DNA from: Salicibibacter cibarius
GTDB taxonomy: Bacteria; Bacillota; Bacilli; Bacillales; Marinococcaceae
Length of the DNA stretch: 64,000 nt
Reading direction: 5' to 3'
NCBI RefSeq assembly: GCF_016495725.1
Contig: NZ_CP054705.1
Span: forward strand, 3,038,001-3,102,000
Made by a program: the position numbers and the translations under genes. This document shows, piece after piece, positions 44,676-53,735 of this stretch; the first letter of the stretch is position 1; each line of letters begins with the position of its first letter. The notes under the pieces are model-generated. The model was not told the DNA's origin. It saw only the letters and a program-made list of their open reading frames with translations, and ran no database searches.

Positions 44676-45404
44676 CTACGACGGCGGCCTCGCCTCCAGA
44701 ACAGCTTTCTGCATCATTTCCGCATACGGATAGCCATTGTCGCTGTATTGTTGCGCCACTTTTTCCACATCGTAAGGCACACGTTCAATGCTCACGCGAA
44801 AACGGTCTTCGTCTGCGTCAACAATGATATACGACGCTTTGCTTTGGCCGTCAAACGGTAAGCCTACGCTGCCCAAATTGGCTAAACACTTTCCGTCGAT
44901 GTAGCGCACGTACGGCAAGTGAATATGGGCGTACAAATATAAATCGGCGTCTTCTTCAACCATGAGTTTTTTTTGTAAATCTCCGGGTGATTCATGGGGG
45001 AGCACGACGTCAAACAGGCTATCCGGCGTGGCATGGAACGTATGCAATTTCAAGTGCGTATTTAATTCCCAATGAAACTGAGTCGGAAGTTGTTTCAGGT
45101 AATCCAAATCTTCCGATTCCAATCGCGCCACCGTCCATTCCCGCTCTTCGTTCATCATCGCCACCTTCGCTTCTGGGACTTCGCCTTCCCGAACGCCGCG
45201 CACGACCCATTCATCCGCGTTGCCCTTAATCACCGGACATTCCAACGATCGAATGCGATCCAACGCCCGTTTAGGCTCCGGCCCCCGATAGCACAAATCT
45301 CCCAACACGGCAACGCTGTCCACATGGTGTTTTTTTATATCAGCAAGCACTGCATCCAAAGCGACCGCATTGCCGTGAATATCCGAAATGAACGCCATCT
45401 TCAT
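44676..45404 (-). CDS. Metallophosphoesterase (YfcE/calcineurin-like)
   Basis: 242 residues of the small calcineurin-like phosphoesterase group. Metal-binding motifs: FISDIHGNAVAL, LGDLCYRGPEP, IKGNADEW, LHTFHATP and LYAHIHLPYVRYIDG followed by NLGSVGLPFDG. These predict a dinuclear-metal phosphodiesterase; the substrate is open. AGGAGG precedes the ATG. Alone between dinB-side genes and the exporter. Confidence 0.88.
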   Translation of the reverse strand: MKMAFISDIHGNAVALDAVLADIKKHHVDSVAVLGDLCYRGPEPKRALDRIRSLECPVIKGNADEWVVRGVREGEVPEAKVAMMNEEREWTVARLESEDLDYLKQLPTQFHWELNTHLKLHTFHATPDSLFDVVLPHESPGDLQKKLMVEEDADLYLYAHIHLPYVRYIDGKCLANLGSVGLPFDGQSKASYIIVDADEDRFRVSIERVPYDVEKVAQQYSDNGYPYAEMMQKAVLEARPPS

Positions 45405-45457
45405 TTGAAATCCTCCTTTTTGTACAGGATAGGAGGATTTGTAAAATAAAGCAATGA

Positions 45458-46651
45458 TTAAGCGTCGCTCTTCGTCAGTTTCAGGAACGTAAACATCCCG
45501 ATCGCACAGGTGATGAAGATCGTCGCGCCCATTGGTGCCGCTGAGTCATTAATGCCGGCGAGCGGGGCTGCAGCCGCGCCGATCAAAAGCGGCAACATCC
45601 CGAGCAACGCGCTTGCACTTCCCGCCCGGTGCCCTTGTTTTGCAATCGCGAGCGTAAAAGATGTCGTTAAAACAACCCCCATACAAGTCATGTAGATGAA
45701 AATGGGAATCACAATCATATACAACGGTCCCTCAACGATCGTCATCGCGAACAACAACGCGGCCGCAGCGGTACCGACGATGACAGCCGTACGCAAAAAT
45801 GTCCGCTCGGGAATGACACCGGAAAAACGGCCGACGAGAAAACTCCCGGTAATAATCGCGGCACCATTCATGCCGAAAAGAATGCTAAACGCCTGTGGCG
45901 ACACGCCATAGATTTCCTGGTAGACGAACGGCGTCCCTGACACATAGGCGAAACTGCCCCCATGCACAAACCCGAGCGTGAGCGCGTAGCCGAGAAACGA
46001 ACGGTCTCGAATCAAATCCACGAGCGTACGCATCGTATGTCCGAGGGAACTCGGCATTCTTTTTTCTTTCGGCAACGTTTCGTCCAATTTCCAGGAGACC
46101 ATTACGACGATGAATAGCCCTAACAAGGCCAAGAAGTAAAAAATACTCGTCCAATCGGTGAATGGGAACCATAAAATCCCACCGCCGGCAACTGGCGCAA
46201 GCATTGGCGCCACCGCGTTAATCACCATTAACAGCGCGAAAAACTTCGTCAACTCGCGCCCGCTGAACACATCACGCACGACCGCCCGGGAAACGACAAT
46301 CCCGGCCGCCGCCGTAAATCCTTGCAAAAAACGGGCGGCAATAAGCGTCGATATATTCGGCGCGAAGGCGCAAAGAAGGGAGGCGAGCGCAAATAATAAA
46401 ATGGAGATGATCAGCGGTTTTTTTCTTCCTTGCGCATCACTGATCGGACCGACCACCACTTGCCCGACGCCAAGCCCAATGAGACAAGCGGTTAAACTCA
46501 ACTGCACAAGCGACGCCTGTGCATTCAAATCATCGCCGATTTCCGGAAAACTCGGCAAATACATATCGATATTCAGTGGCCCTAAAGTAGCCAACATCCC
46601 TAGCAATATGGCTAATCCAATCCGTTGCAAACCTGTCGGGTTGTGTATCAA
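45458..46651 (-). CDS. Bcr/CflA-family drug efflux MFS transporter
   Basis: 397 residues, twelve membrane segments. Family landmarks: LATLGPLNIDMYLPSFPEI in helix 1, GQVVVGPISDAQGRKKPL in loop 2-3, and SRAVVRDVFSGREL in helix 4-5. Such carriers export bicyclomycin, chloramphenicol or sulfonamides in other bacteria. Divergent from the vWA lipoprotein gene with a 150-bp shared control region. Confidence 0.9.
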   Translation of the reverse strand: MIHNPTGLQRIGLAILLGMLATLGPLNIDMYLPSFPEIGDDLNAQASLVQLSLTACLIGLGVGQVVVGPISDAQGRKKPLIISILLFALASLLCAFAPNISTLIAARFLQGFTAAAGIVVSRAVVRDVFSGRELTKFFALLMVINAVAPMLAPVAGGGILWFPFTDWTSIFYFLALLGLFIVVMVSWKLDETLPKEKRMPSSLGHTMRTLVDLIRDRSFLGYALTLGFVHGGSFAYVSGTPFVYQEIYGVSPQAFSILFGMNGAAIITGSFLVGRFSGVIPERTFLRTAVIVGTAAAALLFAMTIVEGPLYMIVIPIFIYMTCMGVVLTTSFTLAIAKQGHRAGSASALLGMLPLLIGAAAAPLAGINDSAAPMGATIFITCAIGMFTFLKLTKSDA

Positions 46652-46804
46652 GAAAAAAACGACCTTTCAAAGAATCATAGAATAAACATTGCTATTTTAC
46701 GTGAGGATGAAGGGAAAATCAATCATCACACATGCTTTTTCTCGCTAAAATACCATGGTATGATCATAGATACAACGTTTCATACAAAGGAGATATTATT
46801 ACAT

Positions 46805-48214
46805 ATGGACCGACAGCGAACTTTTCCATTTGCGTTTGTCCTCTTTCTTTTTTTATTTGCTTGCAGCAGTGATGAGACAGAGGAAACCGCTACCGAAGAG
46901 CCGAATGATGAACCTCCGGAAGAAGAGGAAACGGCAAGCAATATTGACCCTGTAGAACTTGATCAAGAAGCGATTTTGCAAGCGGGGCCCGGATTTCTTA
47001 CGGAAGAATATTTGGCAGAGGAATATGAAATGGACGATTATGAGGAAGTTGAAGAGACAGTACTGGAAGATTTCGAGACTTATGCTGCCGAACAAACGGA
47101 CGCTTCTTCCCCTGACGAATGGTTAAACGCAATGGTGCACGCTCTCGGGGCCGATCACAGGGAGGTGTTCGAGCCGATCGAAACGTTCGATGCCACTTAC
47201 GAGGAATTTACGCTGCCGGACGGCCGGTCATTGCAGGAATTAGAGGATGAAGAAATTGAAGAAGAAATGGAAAAAGAAGTTAACGTTGCGATCCTCGTCG
47301 ATGCGAGCGGAAGCATGAATGAGGACGTCGACGGAGAAGTGAAAATGGACCTGGCAAAGGACGCCGTTCAATCGTTTGCCGGTGACTTGCCGGAAGAAAC
47401 GAACGTTATGTTGCAAGCGTACGGGCACGAAGGTGATAACACAAACGATGGCAAAGAAGAATCGTGTGCAGCGATTGAAAATGTTTATCCGTTATCCTCC
47501 ATGGACAACGATGCCTTCGATGATGCGTTGGAAAGTTTTGATGCCACCGGTTGGACACCTCTGGCAGATGCGATTACGCAAGCAAGCGAAGACTTACAGG
47601 AAGGAACCGATGAAAACGCCGATCACTTCATCTATGTCATCAGCGACGGGATTGAAACGTGTGAAGGTGACCCGGTTGCCGCCGCAGAAAACTTGGCGGA
47701 TACAGGCATTGATTTTAATGTCCATATTCTCGGGTTCGATATCGCCGATGATGAACACGAACAGTTGGAAGACATTGCTTCAGTCACCGACGGCGATTAT
47801 TCCTCTGTTTACAATGAACAAGAGTTGGACGAAACGGTGAACGAGTCGTGGGCCGACGCGATCGGAACGTCCCAATGGCTATGGTGGGCATCCGGAAATA
47901 TCTCGGACGCTAACTTTGAATCGGTTGATTTCCATTCAGAACTAAGAGATTTACGAAGCGACGCCACACAATTGCGACGACAGGAAAACAGCCGCATGCA
48001 AAAAGCATCGCGACTGCTCACGGAAGCGGAGCTGATCAGTGACGAAGAAAGGGACGAACTTGAAGCACTCATTGATGAACGCTATGAATACATCAATGAA
48101 TATGTGGATGAGGCTTATGACGATACACATCAGGAAATCATTGACGAACGGGAACGCCTTCAAGATATTATCAGAGACATCCGCGACGAATATTCCGGTT
48201 GGGATCCTTCTTGA
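46805..48214 (+). CDS. Lipoprotein with von Willebrand A domain
   Basis: 469 residues. A hydrophobic signal ends LFLFAC (lipobox), then a 60-residue Glu/Thr/Pro-rich linker. The vWA domain starts at about 155: VNVAILVDASGSMNED with the MIDAS DxSxS, T in GWTPLADAI and D in YVISDGIETC. The last ~100 residues are helical (DELEALIDERYEYINEYVDE). It resembles B. subtilis YwmC/YwmD-type surface proteins. AAAGGAGA precedes the ATG at 46805. Probable metal-dependent adhesion or envelope assembly factor. Confidence 0.88.
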   Translation: MDRQRTFPFAFVLFLFLFACSSDETEETATEEPNDEPPEEEETASNIDPVELDQEAILQAGPGFLTEEYLAEEYEMDDYEEVEETVLEDFETYAAEQTDASSPDEWLNAMVHALGADHREVFEPIETFDATYEEFTLPDGRSLQELEDEEIEEEMEKEVNVAILVDASGSMNEDVDGEVKMDLAKDAVQSFAGDLPEETNVMLQAYGHEGDNTNDGKEESCAAIENVYPLSSMDNDAFDDALESFDATGWTPLADAITQASEDLQEGTDENADHFIYVISDGIETCEGDPVAAAENLADTGIDFNVHILGFDIADDEHEQLEDIASVTDGDYSSVYNEQELDETVNESWADAIGTSQWLWWASGNISDANFESVDFHSELRDLRSDATQLRRQENSRMQKASRLLTEAELISDEERDELEALIDERYEYINEYVDEAYDDTHQEIIDERERLQDIIRDIRDEYSGWDPS

Positions 48215-48266
48215 CGTCGGGCTCGAAGCTGGGGCTTGGCGTTTTTTTGAAAAAACCGGCCAAGGC

Positions 48267-48495
48267 GACCCTGAGAAAGCGATTAGGCCGAGCATGGGGA
48301 CCGTAAAACGATGATCTTACCGATTTTCGGCTTCATGACGGTTTATGGCGACCGATATCCGGGTTCTGGGCGCGTTTCGGACGCCATGAGCCGTGTACGG
48401 GGACCCATATCCGGGTTCAGCGCATGTTTGGGGCTCCATGAACCCTATTTGGGGACCATAAACCGATGTTCTTTCGGCCTTCGGGCTTCATGAGC
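48267..48495. repeat. 52-bp tandem array E (4 units, degenerate)
   Basis: GACC-initial units begin at 48299, 48350, 48402 and 48454 (steps 51, 52, 52), with TTCGG..CATGA cores. More diverged than the other arrays. It lies right after the vWA gene. Confidence 0.8.
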
Positions 48496-48532
48496 ACCCA
48501 AATTAGAAAAAAGCCCCCTTATCGCGAGCGGA

Positions 48533-48680
48533 CTAAAATTTTTTTTTGACCAACAGTTCAGCGGTTCTCACGGCGAGTACCTACGTCGTTAAAATCGGGT
48601 TCGGTTCGCCGATGGAATTATAACGGACGCTATTTTCGGCAATATAAAGGGTTGGATTTTTCCGATATTGATGAGTTGTG
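48533..48680 (-). pseudogene. C-terminal relic of a GMC oxidoreductase
   Basis: Minus strand translates to TLYIAENSVRYNSIGEPNPI, LTT, a stop, then VLAVRTAELLVKK: the conserved end of GMC flavoproteins, broken by an in-frame TAG. The rest of the gene is missing. Confidence 0.75.
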
Positions 48681-48741
48681 CCGCCGCACTATCCAATATT
48701 TGCGCAGTTGGATAAGCGAGTGGAATAGAGATGGTAAAAAG

Positions 48742-48908
48742 TTACTGCTGAATCGTAATGTACTGATTCAGTCCATCAATGACATACACGTGTAAATCCG
48801 GAGCCAAATGGGATTCGTGTGAAGAGTCAGAAGGGACGATGGCGTCGGTAAGCGCCTGAAACGTGGACGCCACGTACGCTTGAGCGTTCGTGGAATCCAA
48901 AATGATGC
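48742..48908 (-). pseudogene. Relic of a gluconate-dehydrogenase gamma-like gene
   Basis: An open frame of about 54 codons reads AQAYVASTFQALTDAIVPSD ... DLHVYVIDGLNQYITIQQ and stops. It has no start codon. The pattern resembles subunit-3-type proteins that precede GMC genes; it lies just upstream of the GMC relic, in the same order as the intact operon at 11.9-14.5 kb. Confidence 0.5.
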
Positions 48909-49187
48909 GTTACCTCTTTTTGCAAAGAATACGATGCAACTATATGTATCTGAGCACCCCGTCCTTTATGTTACCTTTGTGGCAAAAAGGCGGGATTGGC
49001 CGTTGCCTGTGGCGGGTGAGGACAAATGATGGACGAGCCGCTAAACTTTGGCCGCACAGTCGCCGGGTGAGAACAAAACGCTCGCGTCATCCACCATTTT
49101 TGTCTTCACCTCACCCAATGACCGTTGAATCTGCACCTTTTCCATCAATTCTGGCACGTTCCTTTCGAACTATCCATCGTCACCCGA
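48909..49187. other. Non-coding stretch with short GGGTGAG repeats
   Basis: No gene recognised. CGGGTGAGGACAAATG, CGGGTGAGAACAAAACG and CTTCACCTCACCC are spread through it, suggesting decayed repeat or element DNA. Confidence 0.4.
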
Positions 49188-49223
49188 CAAAAGTGCCCGA
49201 CGGCGTTCGGCCGTCAGGCACTT
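49188..49223 (-). terminator. Terminator of the symporter/sulfurylase-like operon
   Basis: AAGTGCCTGACGGC pairs with GCCGTCGGGCACTT, one mismatch, with a short T-run on the minus strand; 15 bp past the last stop codon. Confidence 0.8.
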
Positions 49224-49238
49224 CCTCTAAAAAAAAAA

Positions 49239-50963
49239 CTACTCTTCGTCACTGCCTCGATAACGTTGATATGGGAGCGGATTCCATACGCGATATTCCA
49301 GTTCTTCGGAACGTAGGGCACCCGGGATATCGTTGAAAATTTTACGCGCGACACTTAATTCGCGTTCTGCTTCTCCCTTGTCTTGGTACATGAATTCATC
49401 AGAAGCTTTGTCTGCTGCTTTATTCACCTTCTCCTCCAAAGATTCGACGACCATTTCTTGTTGTTGATAGATGGATTCACGCGCATCGGCGATCCAATCG
49501 GCTTGTGTAGAACGCAGCGTGTCCGTAACATAGCTAAATTCATCAAAAATTTCTTTGTAAATCCGGTCGGCATTCGAACGAACATCCAAAATAGCTGCCT
49601 CTAAATCGTCGATCGTCAGCTTTCCCGCCTCTAACGGATGACTTCGCTCCGGCCCGCCCAACCGAGATCTATTTAGATAGTATGGAAATATGCTCTTGAT
49701 TGTTTTCCCAACCGGGGAAACGGCCAAATTGTTCTCATCAACGCCTTTTGGTTGAATCCCTTGCATGGCAATTTGGGCTGATTCCGGCCGGACAATTTCC
49801 TTTGGAGGGAGAACGCCGTAACGCAGCAATTCCCTAATACCCGTACCGGAAATGTTAATTCTATACCGGTCATCATGCGGGCACGTTTGGTCCGATGCCG
49901 GACTGTCACAACGCGTGCAATAAAAAACTTCATGGAACAATCGTATCCCAATGCCTAATTCATCCGCTGTAAATTCATCAAAAATGGTATGGCTGGCGTA
50001 CTTATCATAATAATCACCGATCCCTGCGTGATCTCGGCCAATGAACGCATGTGTGCACCCATAGTTTTTCATAATTAAGGCATGAAGGACGGCTTCACGA
50101 GGACCGGCGAAGATATACGTCACCCTTAATGGCGCAAGAATCGTTCTCTCTTTCGGATAATAAGCATTCAAAACACCACGGTACGATAACATCCGATACT
50201 CATGGCGTGTATATTCACGTTTTGCCATTTCTACAAGCGGCTGAACGAGCAAACCGTCCAACTCTTCCAATGCATTTCTATGAATATACTCATGCCCGCG
50301 ATGCAAAGGGTTTGCGCCTGTTATAAAACCGCCAACAGAATTAAATTTCTTTTCCTCATAAAAAAGTTTCCATGTATCTTTTGGCTCCAATCGAATGCTT
50401 TCAAACGGGCCCCAATGTACTCGACGGAGCAATTGAATAGGACCGCCTAGTGCCGTTTCGCCCATCCTTCGATAAATGGAGTCTACCCCGGGATGGTTAC
50501 GGTCAGTCGTGCCGAAAAGATGCCATGCGCGAAATTCCTTATCATATTCAAAGAGATCATCCAGTGCAAGAATAGCGACAGGGTCGTACGTTTCATCCAC
50601 AAGCGCTACGTCATCCCCGACGGATAATGTTTCAATGATCTGCTCATTTCGATCCCCTACCGGCGCGAAACTCAGCGGGACCGGCCAAACGACGCCATTC
50701 TTTAATCGCCCCTTCGTAAGAACCGACTTGTATTCCTCTTCATTCATAAAACCTTCATTCGGAGACAATACACCTGTCGCGATCATTTCAAGCGTAATGA
50801 CAGCTTCTAAGTCTACCATAATCATTGGCAACTTTTTCGCTTTCTCCATCGCATTCTCACGCTCTTTTCCCGTAAGAACACGATTAACCAATTTCCCGCC
50901 ATGTGGCTGTTGTGGGTAACTTGCCAATTTCTCTTCATCCAATACATATGTTTCTTGACTCAT
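49239..50963 (-). CDS. ATP-sulfurylase-like nucleotidyltransferase with C-terminal extension
   Basis: 574 residues, about 190 longer than the canonical Sat in this window. Residues 1-390 follow the Sat fold: HRGH (221-224), FAGPREAVLHAL, GRDHAGIGDYY (309-319), a Cys cluster CTRCDSPASDQTCPHD and NISGTGIRELL. But the sulfate/ATP motif QTRNP is ITGANP (214-219), losing Gln and the sulfate-binding Arg, and MRYAGPRE is TYIFAGPRE. Residues about 392-574 are mostly helical with no family I know (DLEAAILDVRSNADRIYKEI; QQQEMVVESLEEKVNKAADK). AGGAGG precedes the ATG. It follows the SSS symporter by 14 bp, last gene of the LytTR-controlled operon. Probably adenylates something other than sulfate, or is regulatory. 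Confidence 0.8.
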   Translation of the reverse strand: MSQETYVLDEEKLASYPQQPHGGKLVNRVLTGKERENAMEKAKKLPMIMVDLEAVITLEMIATGVLSPNEGFMNEEEYKSVLTKGRLKNGVVWPVPLSFAPVGDRNEQIIETLSVGDDVALVDETYDPVAILALDDLFEYDKEFRAWHLFGTTDRNHPGVDSIYRRMGETALGGPIQLLRRVHWGPFESIRLEPKDTWKLFYEEKKFNSVGGFITGANPLHRGHEYIHRNALEELDGLLVQPLVEMAKREYTRHEYRMLSYRGVLNAYYPKERTILAPLRVTYIFAGPREAVLHALIMKNYGCTHAFIGRDHAGIGDYYDKYASHTIFDEFTADELGIGIRLFHEVFYCTRCDSPASDQTCPHDDRYRINISGTGIRELLRYGVLPPKEIVRPESAQIAMQGIQPKGVDENNLAVSPVGKTIKSIFPYYLNRSRLGGPERSHPLEAGKLTIDDLEAAILDVRSNADRIYKEIFDEFSYVTDTLRSTQADWIADARESIYQQQEMVVESLEEKVNKAADKASDEFMYQDKGEAERELSVARKIFNDIPGALRSEELEYRVWNPLPYQRYRGSDEE

Positions 50964-50977
50964 TTTATTTCCTCCTC

Positions 50978-52513
50978 TTATTCTGCACCTAATCCCGTGT
51001 TCGTACGAACATCCATTTCTTCAAACTTCCCTTCCATTTTGTCCGGTTTCGTCATTATCGCGACAATGAAGGAAGTGAGGAAACCAACCGGAATACTGAC
51101 AATACCCGGGTTTTCCAATGGGAAGAGGGCATTCGTCCCCATTATGTTCGGACCGATGATGACCAAGCCAACGGCTGTGAACAAGCCCGCAGCCATACCG
51201 GCGACAGCACCTTTCGTATTAAAGCGCTTCCAATAAAGGGAAAAGATAAGTGTCGGCAAGTTTGCACTGGCCCCGATCGCAAAAGCGAGTACAACCAGGT
51301 AAGCGACATTCAACCCTTGTGCCAAAATCCCCAACGCGATAGACAACGCGCCTACGACGATTGCAGTTATGCGGGCAACACGGAACTGCTCTTTGTCTGT
51401 CGCGTGGCCACGTTTGATGACATTCGTATAAATGTCGTGGGCGAATGCACCTGAAGCTGCAATGACCAAGCCCGCGACAACGGCAACAATCGTGGCAAAT
51501 GAAACAGCAGCAATCGCCGCCATGAAAATTTCACCGCCGAGTGTTCCCGGTCCCCCGCCGAGGTACAATGCCAATAGCGGCGCGGCCATATTCCCACCCG
51601 AATCAGCTGCCGCGATCGTTTCCGGTCCGACGATCACATTCGCGCCGTACCCAACGATCGTAATCGTAATGTAAAAAATACCGAGTAAAGCCATCGCCCA
51701 GATGACCGACTTACGTGCATCCTGCGCGGTTGGCACCGTATAGAAGCGGATCAAAATATGCGGCAACCCGGCTGTCCCCAAAATCAGCGCCATCCCGAGC
51801 GACAGTAAATCGATCGGATTTGTATATAACTGACCAGGCATCAAAAATTCAAATCCGTTTTGAGCGGCCACTTCACCGAACAAGCTTGAAAGATTGAATT
51901 GATAAATAAACGCGATAAACACGAGCAAAAACACCGTGGCAAACATAAGTAAAAAAGCCTTAACAATTTGCACCCAACTCGTTGCAATCATGCCGCCAAA
52001 GGATACATACACGAGCATGAGAATCCCGATAAAGATAACGGCTATTTCGTAAGGAATGCCAACGAGAAGTTGGATGATCGCTCCGGCCCCCACCATTTGT
52101 GCCACCATATAACAGGTGCTAATGGCGATCGTGACTAGCGCTGCCGTCACACGTACCGGTTTTTGCCTTAACCGAAACGCCAATACATCCGCCATCGTGA
52201 ATTTTCCGGAGTTCCGCATCGGCTCGGCAATAAGATACAAAACAACCACATAACCCATCAACCAGCCGATCGCATACATAAATCCATCATAACCACCCAA
52301 AGCAACTAAACCGGCAATCCCCAAAAAAGAAGCTGCACTTAAATAGTCACCGGCAATGGCAAACCCATTTTGCCAACCGGTCAAGCTTCGTCCCGCTGCG
52401 TAAAACCCTTTCGTTCCCGTCATTCGACGAGATGCCCAAAACGTGATGTACATCGTCAAGCCAACGATAAGGATGAAAAACAGGATGCCGACAACATCGC
52501 CTCCGCCCATCAT
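50978..52513 (-). CDS. Sodium:solute (acetate/ActP-type) symporter 1
   Basis: 511-residue SSS-family carrier with about thirteen helices. Signatures: GFYAAGRSLTGWQNGFAIAG DYLSAASFLG split over residues 32-62, GGMIATSWVQIVKAFLL, and GTAGLPHILIRFYTVP. These are features of the ActP/YwcA/MctP group that takes up acetate, pyruvate or other short carboxylates. Its start overlaps the DUF485 stop (4 bp), a usual pair. The downstream gene is the sulfurylase-like protein. Confidence 0.9.
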   Translation of the reverse strand: MMGGGDVVGILFFILIVGLTMYITFWASRRMTGTKGFYAAGRSLTGWQNGFAIAGDYLSAASFLGIAGLVALGGYDGFMYAIGWLMGYVVVLYLIAEPMRNSGKFTMADVLAFRLRQKPVRVTAALVTIAISTCYMVAQMVGAGAIIQLLVGIPYEIAVIFIGILMLVYVSFGGMIATSWVQIVKAFLLMFATVFLLVFIAFIYQFNLSSLFGEVAAQNGFEFLMPGQLYTNPIDLLSLGMALILGTAGLPHILIRFYTVPTAQDARKSVIWAMALLGIFYITITIVGYGANVIVGPETIAAADSGGNMAAPLLALYLGGGPGTLGGEIFMAAIAAVSFATIVAVVAGLVIAASGAFAHDIYTNVIKRGHATDKEQFRVARITAIVVGALSIALGILAQGLNVAYLVVLAFAIGASANLPTLIFSLYWKRFNTKGAVAGMAAGLFTAVGLVIIGPNIMGTNALFPLENPGIVSIPVGFLTSFIVAIMTKPDKMEGKFEEMDVRTNTGLGAE

Positions 52514-52833
52514 GAAGCCCCCTTCTTATCCAAGTATTTGTCTAAAATAGCGCTTACTTTTTTATCAAATCCTGCAGCTTTTACAACATAGACGAAGGCG
52601 AGGCCCCAAGCGACGATATAATAAGCCATCCCGTACAAGTATCCGAAGGTGATATTGCCAAAAACCAATGTTCCCATAAATTCCTGCGCATAGGCTGCCA
52701 AGATGGGCAGCGTCGCATAGTATAGGACAAATAAAATAACGATCGGCCAAATAAACGTAAATTTCTGTTTTTTGAATTGCTTGTATTCTTCAGATGCAGC
52801 AATTCTCTCATATTCATTATAATTACTTTCCAT
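52510..52833 (-). CDS. DUF485 membrane protein 1
   Basis: 107 residues with two membrane helices (FIWPIVILFVLYYATLPILA and YLYGMAYYIVAWGLAFVYVV), the standard small partner encoded before ActP-type symporters (YwcB/YjcH). Start at 52833 after GGAGGTG. It opens the operon that continues with symporter 1 and the sulfurylase-like gene; upstream are the LytTR-type repeats. Confidence 0.88.
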   Translation of the reverse strand: MESNYNEYERIAASEEYKQFKKQKFTFIWPIVILFVLYYATLPILAAYAQEFMGTLVFGNITFGYLYGMAYYIVAWGLAFVYVVKAAGFDKKVSAILDKYLDKKGAS

Positions 52834-52873
52834 ATTAAACACCTCCACGTATAAACTTAGTTACTCACGAGAG

Positions 52874-52902
52874 AGTATACAGTAACACGTGAAGGTTTTG
52901 TG
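52874..52902 (-). promoter_or_regulatory. Weak promoter of the symporter 1 operon
   Basis: Minus strand: CACAAA-17 bp-TATACT. The poor -35 and good -10 fit an activator-dependent promoter; the direct repeats end about 10 bp before it. Confidence 0.5.
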
Positions 52903-52912
52903 AAAGAATCAT

Positions 52913-52964
52913 GTGAATTGTTTAAATATATTGGTGAATGGTTCTACTCCGTCAGTGAATGGTT
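52913..52964 (-). promoter_or_regulatory. Three 10-bp direct repeats at 21-bp spacing (LytTR-type site)
   Basis: Minus strand: AACCATTCAC, N11, AACCATTCAC, N11, AACAATTCAC (forward 52955, 52934, 52913). Two direct repeats about 21 bp apart is the known layout of LytTR-family targets, such as those of E. coli YpdB. A LytTR regulator gene ends exactly here. Confidence 0.7.
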
Positions 52965-53721
52965 AGGCATTCTCGATAATATCAAACAATCGTTTTCCCG
53001 CGGCTCTGCTGACAGGTATTTTACTTTCTTTTTCACCGTCCATCGTCAGATTGTACGTCCCATTAAACCACGGCGTGATTTCCTGGACGTAATCCAAATT
53101 GATCAAATATGCCCGATGCGAGCGAAAAAAAGGAAATCCACGTAATTTTTCTTCCAATTCCCGTAACGTCATTTTGCTTTGAAACAATTGGTCTTTCGTG
53201 TGGATCTCCAATACATTTTCTATCTTCGCCACATAAATGATCGACTCCGGCGCAAGAACGAATGAACTTTTTTCATCGGTAATTAACACCTTACTTGGAC
53301 GTGGATGCGAAAGCGGAGGGGCTTGTCTCCCGCTCTCGTCCTTTGTGGCTATACGTTTACGCACCCGCTCCATCGCGATTTTAAAACGATTATCGTCGTA
53401 TGGTTTTAAAAGATAATCCACCGCTTCCAGTTCAAACGCTTCCACAGCATAATCGTCGTACGCGGTTGTAAAGACGAACAAAGGAGCCATTCTCCCGCTT
53501 TCAACCCGCCGTAATCGTTTGGCCACTTCAACGCCAGACAGCCCGGGCATTTGAATATCGAGAAAAATAACATCAGGACAGTACTGCTCTTGCAATTCCA
53601 ACAGCTGTTCACCTGTTTCCGCACTCGGACAGAGGAGGACATCGTCCTCCAGTTGTAATAAATAAGCCAATTCCTCCCGCACTAATCGCTCATCTTCCGC
53701 GATCATCGCTCGAATACGCAT
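52963..53721 (-). CDS. LytTR-family response regulator
   Basis: 252 residues. The receiver domain holds the acidic pair (AEDERLVREE), phospho-Asp in VIFLDIQMPGLSGVEVAKRL (about 55), Thr in FVFTTAYDDYAVEAF and Lys in YLLKPYDDNRF. From about 145 to the end is a LytTR DNA-binding domain (SSFVLAPESIIYVAKIENVL; GFPFFRSHRAYLINLDYV; IPVSR). Encoded 14 bp after its kinase. Likely activates the DUF485/symporter 1 operon that begins at once downstream. Confidence 0.93.
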   Translation of the reverse strand: MRIRAMIAEDERLVREELAYLLQLEDDVLLCPSAETGEQLLELQEQYCPDVIFLDIQMPGLSGVEVAKRLRRVESGRMAPLFVFTTAYDDYAVEAFELEAVDYLLKPYDDNRFKIAMERVRKRIATKDESGRQAPPLSHPRPSKVLITDEKSSFVLAPESIIYVAKIENVLEIHTKDQLFQSKMTLRELEEKLRGFPFFRSHRAYLINLDYVQEITPWFNGTYNLTMDGEKESKIPVSRAAGKRLFDIIENA

Positions 53722-53735
53722 AATAGAACTGCCTC

